Assembly: GCA_964030475.1 (NCBI GenBank)
Contig: CAXIPT010000004.1
Span: 2,121,327-2,185,326 of the forward strand
Length of the DNA: 64,000 nt
Reading direction: 5' to 3'
Source: Tethya wilhelma
Lineage: Eukaryota > Porifera > Demospongiae > Tethyida > Tethyidae
Shown here: in pieces, positions 54,541 through 63,694 of the stretch
How positions within the stretch are numbered: the stretch's first letter is position 1
How the letters are laid out: every line of letters begins with the position of its first letter
The notes under the pieces: model-generated
The model's database searches: none
The model's input: the letters and a program-made list of their open reading frames with translations, nothing else
Told to the model about the DNA's origin: nothing
Program-made: the position numbers and the translations under genes

Positions 54541-55277
54541 CTGCAGAAACCAGGAAAAAAATGATTCATCAAGGATACGGGTCTTCTCAAGTCAATTTAG
54601 CTGACTTCTAGCTTAGTAAAATAACTAATACTTTTGATTTAGCACCTGAATAGTAAAAACACAGAGACAGAAATCAAGATTTGCTGAGAAAATCTATGCA
54701 CAACTAAACTCTTTTTTTTCTTCCTTCTAATTAGAGCCTGCACTGTGATATATACTGCTATAAAGTCTTCAGTCATTGTCAGTTCAAATTCAGAAGCATG
54801 CAGTTATAAGAAATTGGGGGGTTGTTCTTGAAGTCTCAGACACATTAATGATTTCATATCTACTTTTTAATTTAGGTACACAAATTGTGTTGTTTTTGCA
54901 AAAGCTCTGCACGAATCAGAACATGTTTTCAAAATTTCACAAGTGCAACTTCTTGAAAACTTTGGGGTGGTGAAATTATGTGATTATTTGACAGTATTCA
55001 TTACATATCAATGGGTTACCGTGCACACATGTATATACTAGTCCTTCAATGAATATTCACTCTGTATAGCAAGTTTAGACATAGTCATGACTATATAATC
55101 TAATTATCATGCTTTAGCTCAAATTCATTTCTGTCGTGTGACGTCTCATTATTGGCATGTGCCCAGTATAGCATAGTTTTTATTGTTAGTGCATGACCCC
55201 TTACCTGACAATCACATGCATATAGTTTGTATTTTGCTTTCAATTTTTATTTGTACTGAATCAGTAATCACACTCAT
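54541..55277. other. Spacer with orphan TRAF leader
   Basis: 54950-55092 carries a TRAF-type leader (ACTTTGGGGTGGTGAAATTA, mutated E-box TTATGTGAT) and near 55067 a start-region fragment (CAAGTTTAGACATAGTCATGAC), with no gene body. A missing 5' exon of the GTPase gene should lie at or beyond this region but I could not identify it. Confidence 0.5.
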
Positions 55278-56783
55278 CTATGAATATAGCACTTCATCAT
55301 CTAAACTACACTCAAGAACATTATTCTCTGGTTCTACTTCTATTTGTTCAACATTGACTATTCTGAAATGAAGACATCCGTCAACATCAGTGTATCGTTT
55401 TTGACACTCTTTAATGGATACAAACTCGAGTTCTCCATTCCCATTCCAGCTTTTATCTCTCTCTGTTACTCTGGAATAGAATTGCCGATCATAAAGTGAT
55501 ATTGTTTTAGTGTGATGTCTATCGGATCCATCTTGTCTCAACAGCTGGATGGTTACTTCTCCTTTCAGCGGCCACTTCAGTTCATCATCAAATTCACCTC
55601 GCATTAGATGAATACCGACAGAAAGTTTTTGTTCTAGCAAGTAAAAGATTCTAAGGCATAGTTTATAGCCTCTCTCATGACTGTAGAATGGTGGGGAGAA
55701 CCAGGCAACTTTTCTCTCCCAATAGTATTTGAAGTCTAGCATTACGATGTAAGCTGGTGGAATTTTACAAGCTGCCTTGAGTAGTTTCTCTTGTTCTGTT
55801 TCTAGTTTGATAACTTTCTCCTTGAGTGTGTGATTCTCTTTCGCAAGTTTAGCTATCTGCATTGATTTTACCTCGTTTTCTTTCACCAGTTGATCCATTT
55901 GTACTGATTTTTCTTGGCTGTCTCTCTCTAGCTCTTCTATTTTTTCTTCATTCTCTTTTGTTTTTGTTTCGTTTTCCTTTGCTAGTAGTAACAGTTGCTT
56001 CATCATCAGTTCATTCATTCGTTTTTGATCTGCTTGCTTACTGATGGCCATCATTGAGGTGTGTTTGACTAATTCAACACGGAGATGTTCTCCCATATCT
56101 TTACGAGGTAGCTTCACCTCACATCCAGCATAGTGGAATTCACATCCAATGACTGTCAGAGGACAATCTTTTGCTACATGAAGTTTCTTGACGTTCTGTC
56201 GCTGGATAACAGCGCCACACTTATTTGGACATTCCACTGGGTAGCACCTACACACAGGCCAATGGTTGTTTGTGATGTCTTCAAAAGTTGACTTGTGAAT
56301 CTTGCAATGTTCACAAGTAAAAGGACGTTTTAGGCAAGCTTTTTGTTGATGGTGGTTGATGTGTTGTCGTTGGTGAGGCTCAGAACAGTAAGTGCATTTG
56401 ACCACGACAAAGACACATCCTTTAAGCTGGTTAGTAAGTTGAGGGTCCAAATTGAGATGGTTGTCTAGTTCTCCTAACTGTCCAGTCCACTCACAACCTT
56501 TGTTTTGATGAGTACAATAAACTTTCAGCTTGTTCAGAGACTGTTGAAGACTTTTGTTGGGATAGTCGTTGAAATTTCTCGTATTACAATGTGGGCAGAG
56601 ATTTTTCGATGCCTTGATATTCTCAATACAAGAACGACAAAAGCTTTGTCCACAGCACACTGCTTGATAGGGTTCACGAAGAATCAGCAGGCAGATAGGG
56701 CACTCAGTTTGAAAGGCTTCTGGAAGTTGCTCTACAAACTCACACTCAAACCCATTAGCTCTCAGACTGTTTGATACAGCCAT
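55278..56783 (-). CDS. TRAF-like protein, one-finger form with long coil, 501 aa
   Basis: Start MAVSNSLRANGFECEF. RING-like about 29-67 with Gln at the His position (CPICLLIL ... CCGQSFCRSC ... CPHC). One KRPFTCEHC unit, PVECPNKCGAVI and CEFHYAGC fingers. The coiled coil is the longest unduplicated one (about 85 residues: MKQLLLLAKENETKTKENEE and ELERDSQEKSVQMDQLVKEN). MATH is about 355-480 (SPPFYSHERGYKLCLR, RGEFDDELKWPLKGE). It carries an additional acidic tail (VEPENNVLECSLDDEVLYS) absent from other members. The LLLLAKEN coil type is shared with the genes at 58763 and 61043. Confidence 0.9.
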   Translation of the reverse strand: MAVSNSLRANGFECEFVEQLPEAFQTECPICLLILREPYQAVCCGQSFCRSCIENIKASKNLCPHCNTRNFNDYPNKSLQQSLNKLKVYCTHQNKGCEWTGQLGELDNHLNLDPQLTNQLKGCVFVVVKCTYCSEPHQRQHINHHQQKACLKRPFTCEHCKIHKSTFEDITNNHWPVCRCYPVECPNKCGAVIQRQNVKKLHVAKDCPLTVIGCEFHYAGCEVKLPRKDMGEHLRVELVKHTSMMAISKQADQKRMNELMMKQLLLLAKENETKTKENEEKIEELERDSQEKSVQMDQLVKENEVKSMQIAKLAKENHTLKEKVIKLETEQEKLLKAACKIPPAYIVMLDFKYYWERKVAWFSPPFYSHERGYKLCLRIFYLLEQKLSVGIHLMRGEFDDELKWPLKGEVTIQLLRQDGSDRHHTKTISLYDRQFYSRVTERDKSWNGNGELEFVSIKECQKRYTDVDGCLHFRIVNVEQIEVEPENNVLECSLDDEVLYS

Positions 56784-56828
56784 GACTATTTCAAATCCAA
56801 CTCTAAAACTGTGGAATGGTGCATGAAA

Positions 56829-56837
56829 TCATGTGAT
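56829..56837 (-). promoter_or_regulatory. M-box-like E-box TCATGTGAT with GATA site
   Basis: 46 bp upstream of the start at 56783. TTCCATATTTGGCTATCA with CTATCA at 56873-56878. Confidence 0.55.
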
Positions 56838-56883
56838 AGGAGAATAAATGTATTCATGACTTCCATATTTGGCTATCATTGTT

Positions 56884-57235
56884 AATGTCCCATTCCTGTG
56901 GCATGTATGCCAAAATTGCATGCATTGTAGATTGTAATGCTCTATTCCGGAATGGGGACACAAATGACCATTTAATTAGTAGCTTTGTGTTTTAACTAAC
57001 AGTTGACTTGTTAACAATGTTTGGGATTACACAGTAATAATTATAGTAATGGACTGTCTCATCCATCAACCGCCAAATTGCCTGGCATGTGTCCAAAACC
57101 TTCCTATAAGTGCCCACAATTATACATGAGTATTTAATGTGTGATTTCTTAATTACATGTGTATAGTTTGAGATATGTTTGAGTGAATTTAATAAACTAT
57201 TATAATTGTTCGCTTAGATATGACCTTGTTAGCTC
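56884..57235. other. Spacer
   Basis: No gene or repeat recognised. Confidence 0.4.
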
Positions 57236-58531
57236 TCATGGGAAAAAACTCTCAATTTTAAAATGAAGATTACCATTATAGTCTATATAATGCTTATAGC
57301 ACTCATCAATGCTAAATAAACGAAGGAACCCATTTGTTACTTGACTTCTTACTCCCTTCGATACTCTGCCGTGGTTAGAAAGTTGAAAATTTATCATAAA
57401 GTTTTCGTTGGATCCATCTTGTCTCAACACAGTAATTGGTAGTTCTCCTTTTAGTGGCCATGTTTGCTCATTGTCATATTCACCTTGCATCAAATGAACA
57501 TACACTGAGAAATCATAGGGTCTAGAATGGGTATTTTTTTTGCACTGTAAACAGAGTTTATACCCTCTCTGGTGTGTGTAGAATGGTGGGGAGTACCAGG
57601 TATCATGGAAGGCTAAGAACTGCATCATGATAAAAACCGGTATTGTGTTATCATGAGCTATCTTTATTAGTGCACGATCTCTCTTTTGTTCTCTCTCTAG
57701 TTCACTGACTTTCTGTTTGAGTGTTGTGTTTTCTGTTGCTAGTAGCAACATTTGTTTTGTTGTAAGTTCGACCAGTTTTTGTAGATCTATATTCCGACTA
57801 GCAGTCATCATTGATGTGTGTTTGACTAGTTCAACACGGAGATGTTCTCCCATATCTTTACGAGGTAGCTTCACCTCACATCCAGCATAGTGGAAGTCAC
57901 ATTCAATAACTGTCAGAGGACAATGTTTAGCTACATGGCTCTCCAGATTCTGTCGCTGGAGAACAGCACCACACTTATTAGAACACTCAACTGGGTAGCA
58001 CCCGCACACAGGCCAGTGGTTGGTTGTAATCCACTCAAAACTTGACGTGTAAAACTTGCAGTGTTCACAAGTAAATGGGCGTTTTGGGCACTCCTCAGTT
58101 TGATGGTGGTTGATGTGTTGTCGTTGGTGAGACTCGGAACACTGAGTGCATTCGACCATGACAAAGACACACCCTTTAAGCTTATTATCAGGTTGAGGGT
58201 CCAAGTTGAGATGGTTGTCTAGTTCTCCTAGCTCTCCAGTCCACTTGCAACCTTCTTTTTGATGAGTACAATAAACTGTCATCTTATGGAGAGACTGTTG
58301 AAGACCTTTGTTTGGAAAATCATTAAAATTTCTTTTATTACAGTGTGGACATGGCTTCTTTAATGCTTTGACACACTCAATACAAGAACGACAATAGCTC
58401 TTTCCACAACAGATGACTTGATAGGGCTCACGAAGAATTAGCAAACAGATGAGACACTCAGTTTGAAATGCTTCATTAAGTTTCTCTTTAAACTCACACA
58501 CAAACCCACCAGCTAGTTTAGATACAGCCAT
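57236..58531 (-). CDS. TRAF-like protein, one-finger form, 431 aa
   Basis: Start MAVSKLAGGFVCEFKEK. RING-like about 26-64 (CLICLLIL ... CCGKSYCRSC ... CPHC). One KRPFTCEHC unit with an altered second half (FYTSSFEWITTNHW), PVEC and CDFHYAGC fingers, a short coil (TKQMLLLATENTTLKQKV), and MATH (SPPFYTHQRGYKLCLQ, QGEYDNEQTWPLKGE). DRALIKIAHDNTIPVFIMMQ identifies it as sister to the gene at 58763 in the C-terminal half, although that copy has four fingers. Confidence 0.9.
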   Translation of the reverse strand: MAVSKLAGGFVCEFKEKLNEAFQTECLICLLILREPYQVICCGKSYCRSCIECVKALKKPCPHCNKRNFNDFPNKGLQQSLHKMTVYCTHQKEGCKWTGELGELDNHLNLDPQPDNKLKGCVFVMVECTQCSESHQRQHINHHQTEECPKRPFTCEHCKFYTSSFEWITTNHWPVCGCYPVECSNKCGAVLQRQNLESHVAKHCPLTVIECDFHYAGCEVKLPRKDMGEHLRVELVKHTSMMTASRNIDLQKLVELTTKQMLLLATENTTLKQKVSELEREQKRDRALIKIAHDNTIPVFIMMQFLAFHDTWYSPPFYTHQRGYKLCLQCKKNTHSRPYDFSVYVHLMQGEYDNEQTWPLKGELPITVLRQDGSNENFMINFQLSNHGRVSKGVRSQVTNGFLRLFSIDECYKHYIDYNGNLHFKIESFFP

Positions 58532-58582
58532 GGCCAGAAGTTTATTTTAGTCTAAAGTCTTGAGATACACTGTAACGTGAAA

Positions 58583-58590
58583 TCACATGA
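58583..58590 (-). promoter_or_regulatory. E-box TCACATGA (inverted M-box)
   Basis: Reverse orientation of the TCATGTGA core, 51 bp upstream of the start at 58531, preceded by the usual GTGAAA leader. Confidence 0.5.
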
Positions 58591-58762
58591 TCTGATGATA
58601 TGCATGCAACATATATGGTAGACCATGCATGAATGTAGTATCGAACCATTGTTTTGGTAACAATTGTATATTATGACATATAAGACAAGTTGATTGTAGC
58701 CTATAGTACAAATTTTAATATTTTAAGTACGTTGCTAATAAACTAAATTAAATATTTCTTGG

Positions 58763-60395
58763 TTACTCAATTTTAAACTCACTTAAGATAAAACTGTCAA
58801 TTTTAAAATGAATATTACCATTAGTGTCAGTGTAGTGCTTTAGACAAGCATTAAGAGTAAGTAATCCATCGTACCCAGTTGACACATAACTTCTCTCTCC
58901 CACTGTCACTCTCTCTTGGCCAATAAGTGAAAATTCACTCATGAGGTGTTGATTCGATCCATCTTGTCTCAATAGCTGGATTGTTAGTTCTCCATTCAAG
59001 GGCCACTGCAGTTGATCGTCATTTTTGCCTCGCATCAAATGAACATACACTGAGAAATCATTAGGTTTGGATATAGTGTTTTTCTTGCACCGTAAACATA
59101 GTTTATACCCTTCTTGGTGAGTGTAGAATGGTGGGGAGTACCAGTTTACGTTGAGAGTAAGGAAATTCATCATGACAAAAACTGGTAGAGTGTTGTCATG
59201 AGCTATTTTTATTAGTGCTCGATCTCTCTTTTGCTGTTTCCCTAATTCCATAACTCTCTGTTTGAGTGCTTCATTCTCTTCAACTAGGTCACTCATTCTT
59301 TTAGTCATTGCTTCATTCTCTTTTGTTTTGGCTTTATTTTCTTTTGCTAATAGCAATAGTTGCTTCATCATCAGTTCATCCAATATTTGTCTGTCTAGCA
59401 GTGCCTGACTAGCAGCCATCATTGATGTGTGTTTTACTAATTCAACACGGAGATGTTCTCTCATATCTTTACGAGATAATTTCACCTCACATCCAGCATA
59501 GTGGAAGTCACATTCAATAACTGTCAGAGGACAATCTTTGGTTATGTGGTTCTCTAGATTTTGTCGCTGGAGAACTTCACCACACTCATTAGAACACTCA
59601 ACTGGGTAGCACTCACACACAGGCCAGTGGTTGGTTGCAACATCTTCAAAAGTTGATGCATAAATATTGCAGTGCTTGCAAGTATAAGGACGCATTTTGC
59701 ACATTTTTTGGTGGTTTACGGTGACATCTTCAAAAGTTGACTTGTAATCATTGCAGTATTCACAGCTAAAGGGACGTTTTAAGCACTCCTTATCATGGCT
59801 ATTTCTGACATCTTCAAAGGTTGACTTATAAACTTTGCAGTGCTTACAGGTAAAAGGACGTTTTAGACACACTCTTTGGTGGTTTACTGTGACATCTTCA
59901 AAAGTTGACTTGTAAACCTTGCAGTATTCACAAAAAAATGGACGTTTTTCACACTCCTCAGTTTGATGGTAGTTGATGTATTGTCGTTGGTGAGACTCAG
60001 AACAGTGAGTGCATCTGACCAGGACAAAGACACACCCTTTTAGCTTGTTATCAGGTTGAGGGCCCAAGTTGAGATGGTTGTCTAGTTCTCCTAGCTCTCC
60101 AGTCCACTCACAACCTTCTTTTTGATGAGCACATCGAACTTCAAGCTTATGGAGAGATAGTTGAAGGCCTTTGTTTGGAAAGTCATTGAAATTTCTCGTA
60201 TTGCAGTGTGGGCATGGTTTGTTCAATACTTTGACACGCTCAATGCAAGAACGACAATAGCTTTGTCCACAACAGATAACTTGATAGGGTTCACGAAGAA
60301 TTAAACAAGCAGATAAGACACTCAGTTTGAAAGGCTTTTGGTGGTTTCTCTACAAACTCACATTCAAACCCGCTAGCCTGTTCAGACACAGCCAT
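58763..60395 (-). pseudogene. TRAF-like gene, four-finger form, one frameshift in the RING
   Basis: Conserved start MAVSEQASGFECEF at 60395. After CLICLF a single extra base (near 60303, ATTAAACAAGC where paralogs have ATTAGCAAGC) shifts the frame. The rest is open for 487 codons from 60226: the CPHC end of the RING, four finger units (KRPFFCEYC, KRPFTCKHC, KRPFSCEYC, MRPYTCKHC), PVEC and CDFHYAGC fingers, coil (MKQLLLLAKENKAKTKENEA) and MATH (SPPFYTHQEGYKLCLR). Translation from an internal ATG would give a RING-less protein. It is either a recent null allele, a sequencing slip, or a RING-less form. Confidence 0.8.
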
Positions 60396-61042
60396 AACAT
60401 CAAAGACTTTATAGCAATTTTAGCTTCGTGATTTGTTTTTGCTCTAAAAGCCGCTTACTCCTATATTATTGTAATAATATTGTTCAAACTATCACCTGAT
60501 CAGATTATTTATGACATCCATTGAACTTTGTTCTGTCCTTATAAAGCAGTGATGGAGTAGAAACATTGTTTGATGGGTTCAATATGTGACAAACAAGTTA
60601 CAATAGTGTGTTATTGTATTGTGAACTCTTGATAATGTCTTCCCCTTTGCACTCTTGCCAGGTTGTGTGTTACAACAATAGACCTTTTTGTTATTTATTT
60701 TGATAAATGCTATAATTATATATTACAAATGCATGCATGAATTGCTTGTTACATTCGACGTCAATTTTAGCCCCACCCACCAGTGTTATACAATTGCTTT
60801 AATACAAAATTTAACAATTATTCACATGTGCATATACGCTATAGCCTACATATTAAAATAGCTACGGAATAATTTCTGTAGACTGTTGTTTCACATTCCA
60901 AAAATTTTACCACCTATTGCTACATATATTACTACAACTGTGTTTTAATTCTTTATAGAATAATTTAGGATAGATCTGAGAACAATAATCATACATACAA
61001 AGCACAAGACAAGAATTATTAAAGGAGTATTCCAAAGTTATT
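60396..61042. other. Spacer
   Basis: AT-rich with no gene. 60536-60590 (AAGCAGTGATGGAGTAGAAA, CATTGTTTGATGG) resembles 62765-62800 upstream of the gene at 61043, so these two genes share 5' flank. Neither has the E-box of the other members. Confidence 0.5.
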
Positions 61043-62614
61043 TTATTTTGGCTTAAAACTGGCTATTCTAATATAAACGTTGCCATCGGCATTTGTGTAT
61101 CGTAGCTGACACTCTTCAATAGCAACAAACATCAAACTCCCATTCCCACATCGACTTCTCTCTCCCTTTGTTACTCTGGAATACCAGTCAGGGTTGTCAA
61201 GTCTAATTGTTTTAGTGAGGTGTTCATTGGATCCATCTTGACTCAACAGCTGGATGGTTACTTCTCCTTTCAGTGGCCATTTCAGCTCATCGTCAAATTC
61301 ACCTCGCATCACATTAACATACACCGACAGAAAAGCAGGTGCTTTATGACCACCCAGACAGAGTTTGTACCCCCTGTGGTGAGTATAGAATGGTGGAGAG
61401 TAAAAAATGTCCCTGGTTTTCAGGATCTTTTTAAAGTTGTACATTACTGTACCAACTGGTGGAGTGCATTGCCAACATATACTAGATGCTTCTATCGTTT
61501 CTTGCACCTTCTCTAGTTCAGCAACTCTCTTTTTGAGTTGTTCATTTTGTTTTGTTTTTACTTCGTTTTCTGTTGTTAGCAACAGTAGTTGCTTCATCAT
61601 CAGTTCGTCCAATTTTTGTTGGTCTAGTGCCTTACTAGCTGCCATCATTGTGACTAATTCAACACGGAGATGTTCTCCCATATCTTTACGAGGTAGCTTC
61701 ACCTCACATCCAGCATAGTGGAAGTCACATTTAATAATTATTAGAGGACAATTTCTAGCTACATGGCTCTCCAGATTCTGTCGCTTGAGAACAGCACCAC
61801 ACTTATTAGAACACTCAACTGGGTAGCACCCACACACAGGCCAGTGGTTGGTTGTGACATCTTCTAAAGTTGACTTGTAAATGTTGCAGTGCTCACAAGT
61901 AAAAAGACGTTTTAAACACAATTTTTGGTGGTATGTTGTAACATCTTCAAAAGTTGACTTATAGATATTACAGTAGTTACAAGTATATGGACGTTGTGGA
62001 CACACCTTAACATGTCTATTGGTAACATCTTCAAACGTGGACTTATAAACCTTACAGTGTTCACAAAAAAATGGACGTTTTATGCATTCTTGTTGGTGCT
62101 TGGTTGTGACATCTTCAAAAGTTGACCTGTAAACTTTGCAGTGTTCACAGGTAAAAGGGCGTTTTGGACACACTTCAGATTGATGGCGGTTGATAGTCAT
62201 TCGTTGATGAGACTCAGAACAGTGAATGCATTTGAGCATGACAAAAACACACCCTCTAAGCTGTTTATCAGGTTGAGGGTCCAAGTTAAGATGGTTGTCT
62301 AGTTCTCCTAGCTCTCCAGTCCACTCACAACCTTCTTTTTGATGAGTGCAACGAACTTCATACTGGTAGAGAAACTGTTGGTGTCCTTTATTGGGATAAT
62401 CGTTGAAATTTTTTGACTTGCAGTGTGGACATGGATTGTTCAACGCTTTGATGTGCTCAATACAAGAACGACAAAAGCTCTTTCCACAGCAAACAACTTG
62501 ATGAGGTTCACGAAGAACTAGCAAGCAGATGAGACAATCAGTTTGAAAAGCTTTTGGAGGTTCCTCTACAAACTCACACTCAAATCCAGCAGCAACTAGT
62601 TTAGACACAGCCAT
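61043..62614 (-). CDS. TRAF-like protein, four-finger form, 523 aa
   Basis: Start at MAVSKLVAAGFECEF; an ATG two codons upstream (62620) is in frame. RING-like about 27-65 (CLICLLVL ... CCGKSFCRSC ... CPHC). Four finger units, more divergent from each other than in other members (KRPFTCEHC, KRPFFCEHC, QRPYTCNYC, KRLFTCEHC), PVEC and CDFHYAGC fingers. Coil (MKQLLLLTTENEVKTKQNEQ) and MATH (SPPFYTHHRGYKLCLG, RGEFDDELKWPLKGE). The usual LVKHTSMM finger end is shortened to LVTMM. Its MATH end is nearly identical to the partial copy at 63695. Confidence 0.92.
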   Translation of the reverse strand: MAVSKLVAAGFECEFVEEPPKAFQTDCLICLLVLREPHQVVCCGKSFCRSCIEHIKALNNPCPHCKSKNFNDYPNKGHQQFLYQYEVRCTHQKEGCEWTGELGELDNHLNLDPQPDKQLRGCVFVMLKCIHCSESHQRMTINRHQSEVCPKRPFTCEHCKVYRSTFEDVTTKHQQECIKRPFFCEHCKVYKSTFEDVTNRHVKVCPQRPYTCNYCNIYKSTFEDVTTYHQKLCLKRLFTCEHCNIYKSTLEDVTTNHWPVCGCYPVECSNKCGAVLKRQNLESHVARNCPLIIIKCDFHYAGCEVKLPRKDMGEHLRVELVTMMAASKALDQQKLDELMMKQLLLLTTENEVKTKQNEQLKKRVAELEKVQETIEASSICWQCTPPVGTVMYNFKKILKTRDIFYSPPFYTHHRGYKLCLGGHKAPAFLSVYVNVMRGEFDDELKWPLKGEVTIQLLSQDGSNEHLTKTIRLDNPDWYSRVTKGERSRCGNGSLMFVAIEECQLRYTNADGNVYIRIASFKPK

Positions 62615-62894
62615 GACCACAAGACAGTTAAAGTATTATTTGGCACTTTTTTTAGCTTCAATTGTTTGCTCTTAAACCAGATGGTATTTTACATTGTCAA
62701 GCAATCAAGTGTTTTGCTTATCTCTAACGTTCATCAAACAATGTTATATTTATTCTGTCCTTTTTTAAGTAGTAGTGGAGTGAACGCATTGTTTGATAGC
62801 ATCACTGTAAGACAAATAAGTTACTATAATGAGCTAGCTCTGAGCAAACAGGACTACCTATTTTATATGGTTTATGTTTGAATTGACTTACAAT

Positions 62895-62927
62895 GCACGC
62901 ACGCACGCACACGCACACACACACACA

Positions 62928-62968
<41 letters not shown>
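62895..62968. repeat. (CA)n / (CG CA)n microsatellite
   Basis: GCACGCACGCACACG passing into a long CA run. Confidence 0.95.
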
Positions 62969-63694
62969 CATTTAATATGTTGCCCTGTCAAGGTATACAT
63001 TAGCTAATCAATGCACAGACTTAAAATCCAATAGTTATACGCACATACTTAGAGCGTGATAGTAATCCTCATGCGTGCATGCATCAATGCTTGAATGAGT
63101 ATTATATTAGCCATGCATGCCCTTGCATGCAACCTTTATATTACAGTGGTATCCCTGTACTGTGTAGCACTTGTTCAGAGAAATTTCTCTTATACTATCT
63201 TTTGTCTTACTAATTCAAGTGTGATCATTAAGTGTGATGGTTTCTTTCTTAATTGTCATTCATTTGTTGCAATTTATACATTACTATTTTCCCTTAATTG
63301 GAATAGCATATATAAGACTCCTGTGGTGGGTATGCTCATGATCCATTTAAGGTGATTACTATAGATATCTAAATAGAAGTATATGGTTAGCTGCTGATCA
63401 CTTGCAAATTGTATCAACATGTTATACTATAACTCTTATGATCACGACTGTCAGCAACCCTTGGTGCACATGTGCATAAAGGATTACAGTACTCGTTTAA
63501 TCTTTTTGTTTCTTTGTAATCTCAAAGCAATAGCTCTAATAATCAGAATGTGAGTGTATGCACCAACTTGTATCCTTTGTTAAAGTTTTTTTTTTTTGTC
63601 TTACGTAATTGTGGTATTTATACATGTATAGAATAGTAGAGAAGTCACTATAGGTGCTACATTAACAATAGAAGAATTATTATAAGTCAATATC
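62969..63694 (-). pseudogene. Spacer with a TRAF MATH-domain relic
   Basis: 63150-63245 carries blocks of the degenerate C-terminal relic type (TGTAGCACTTGTTCAGAGAA, TGATCATTAAGTGTGATGGT) as at 34330 and 41085. The remainder is AT-rich without features. Confidence 0.45.

Noticed and set aside
13388..58170. A second-frame ORF of 79 or more codons (MSLSWSNALTVLSLTNDN...) present inside nearly every TRAF gene
   Set aside because: It overlaps the finger-coding region in another frame and is conserved only because the DNA beneath it is. It has no domain features and its length follows the finger number.
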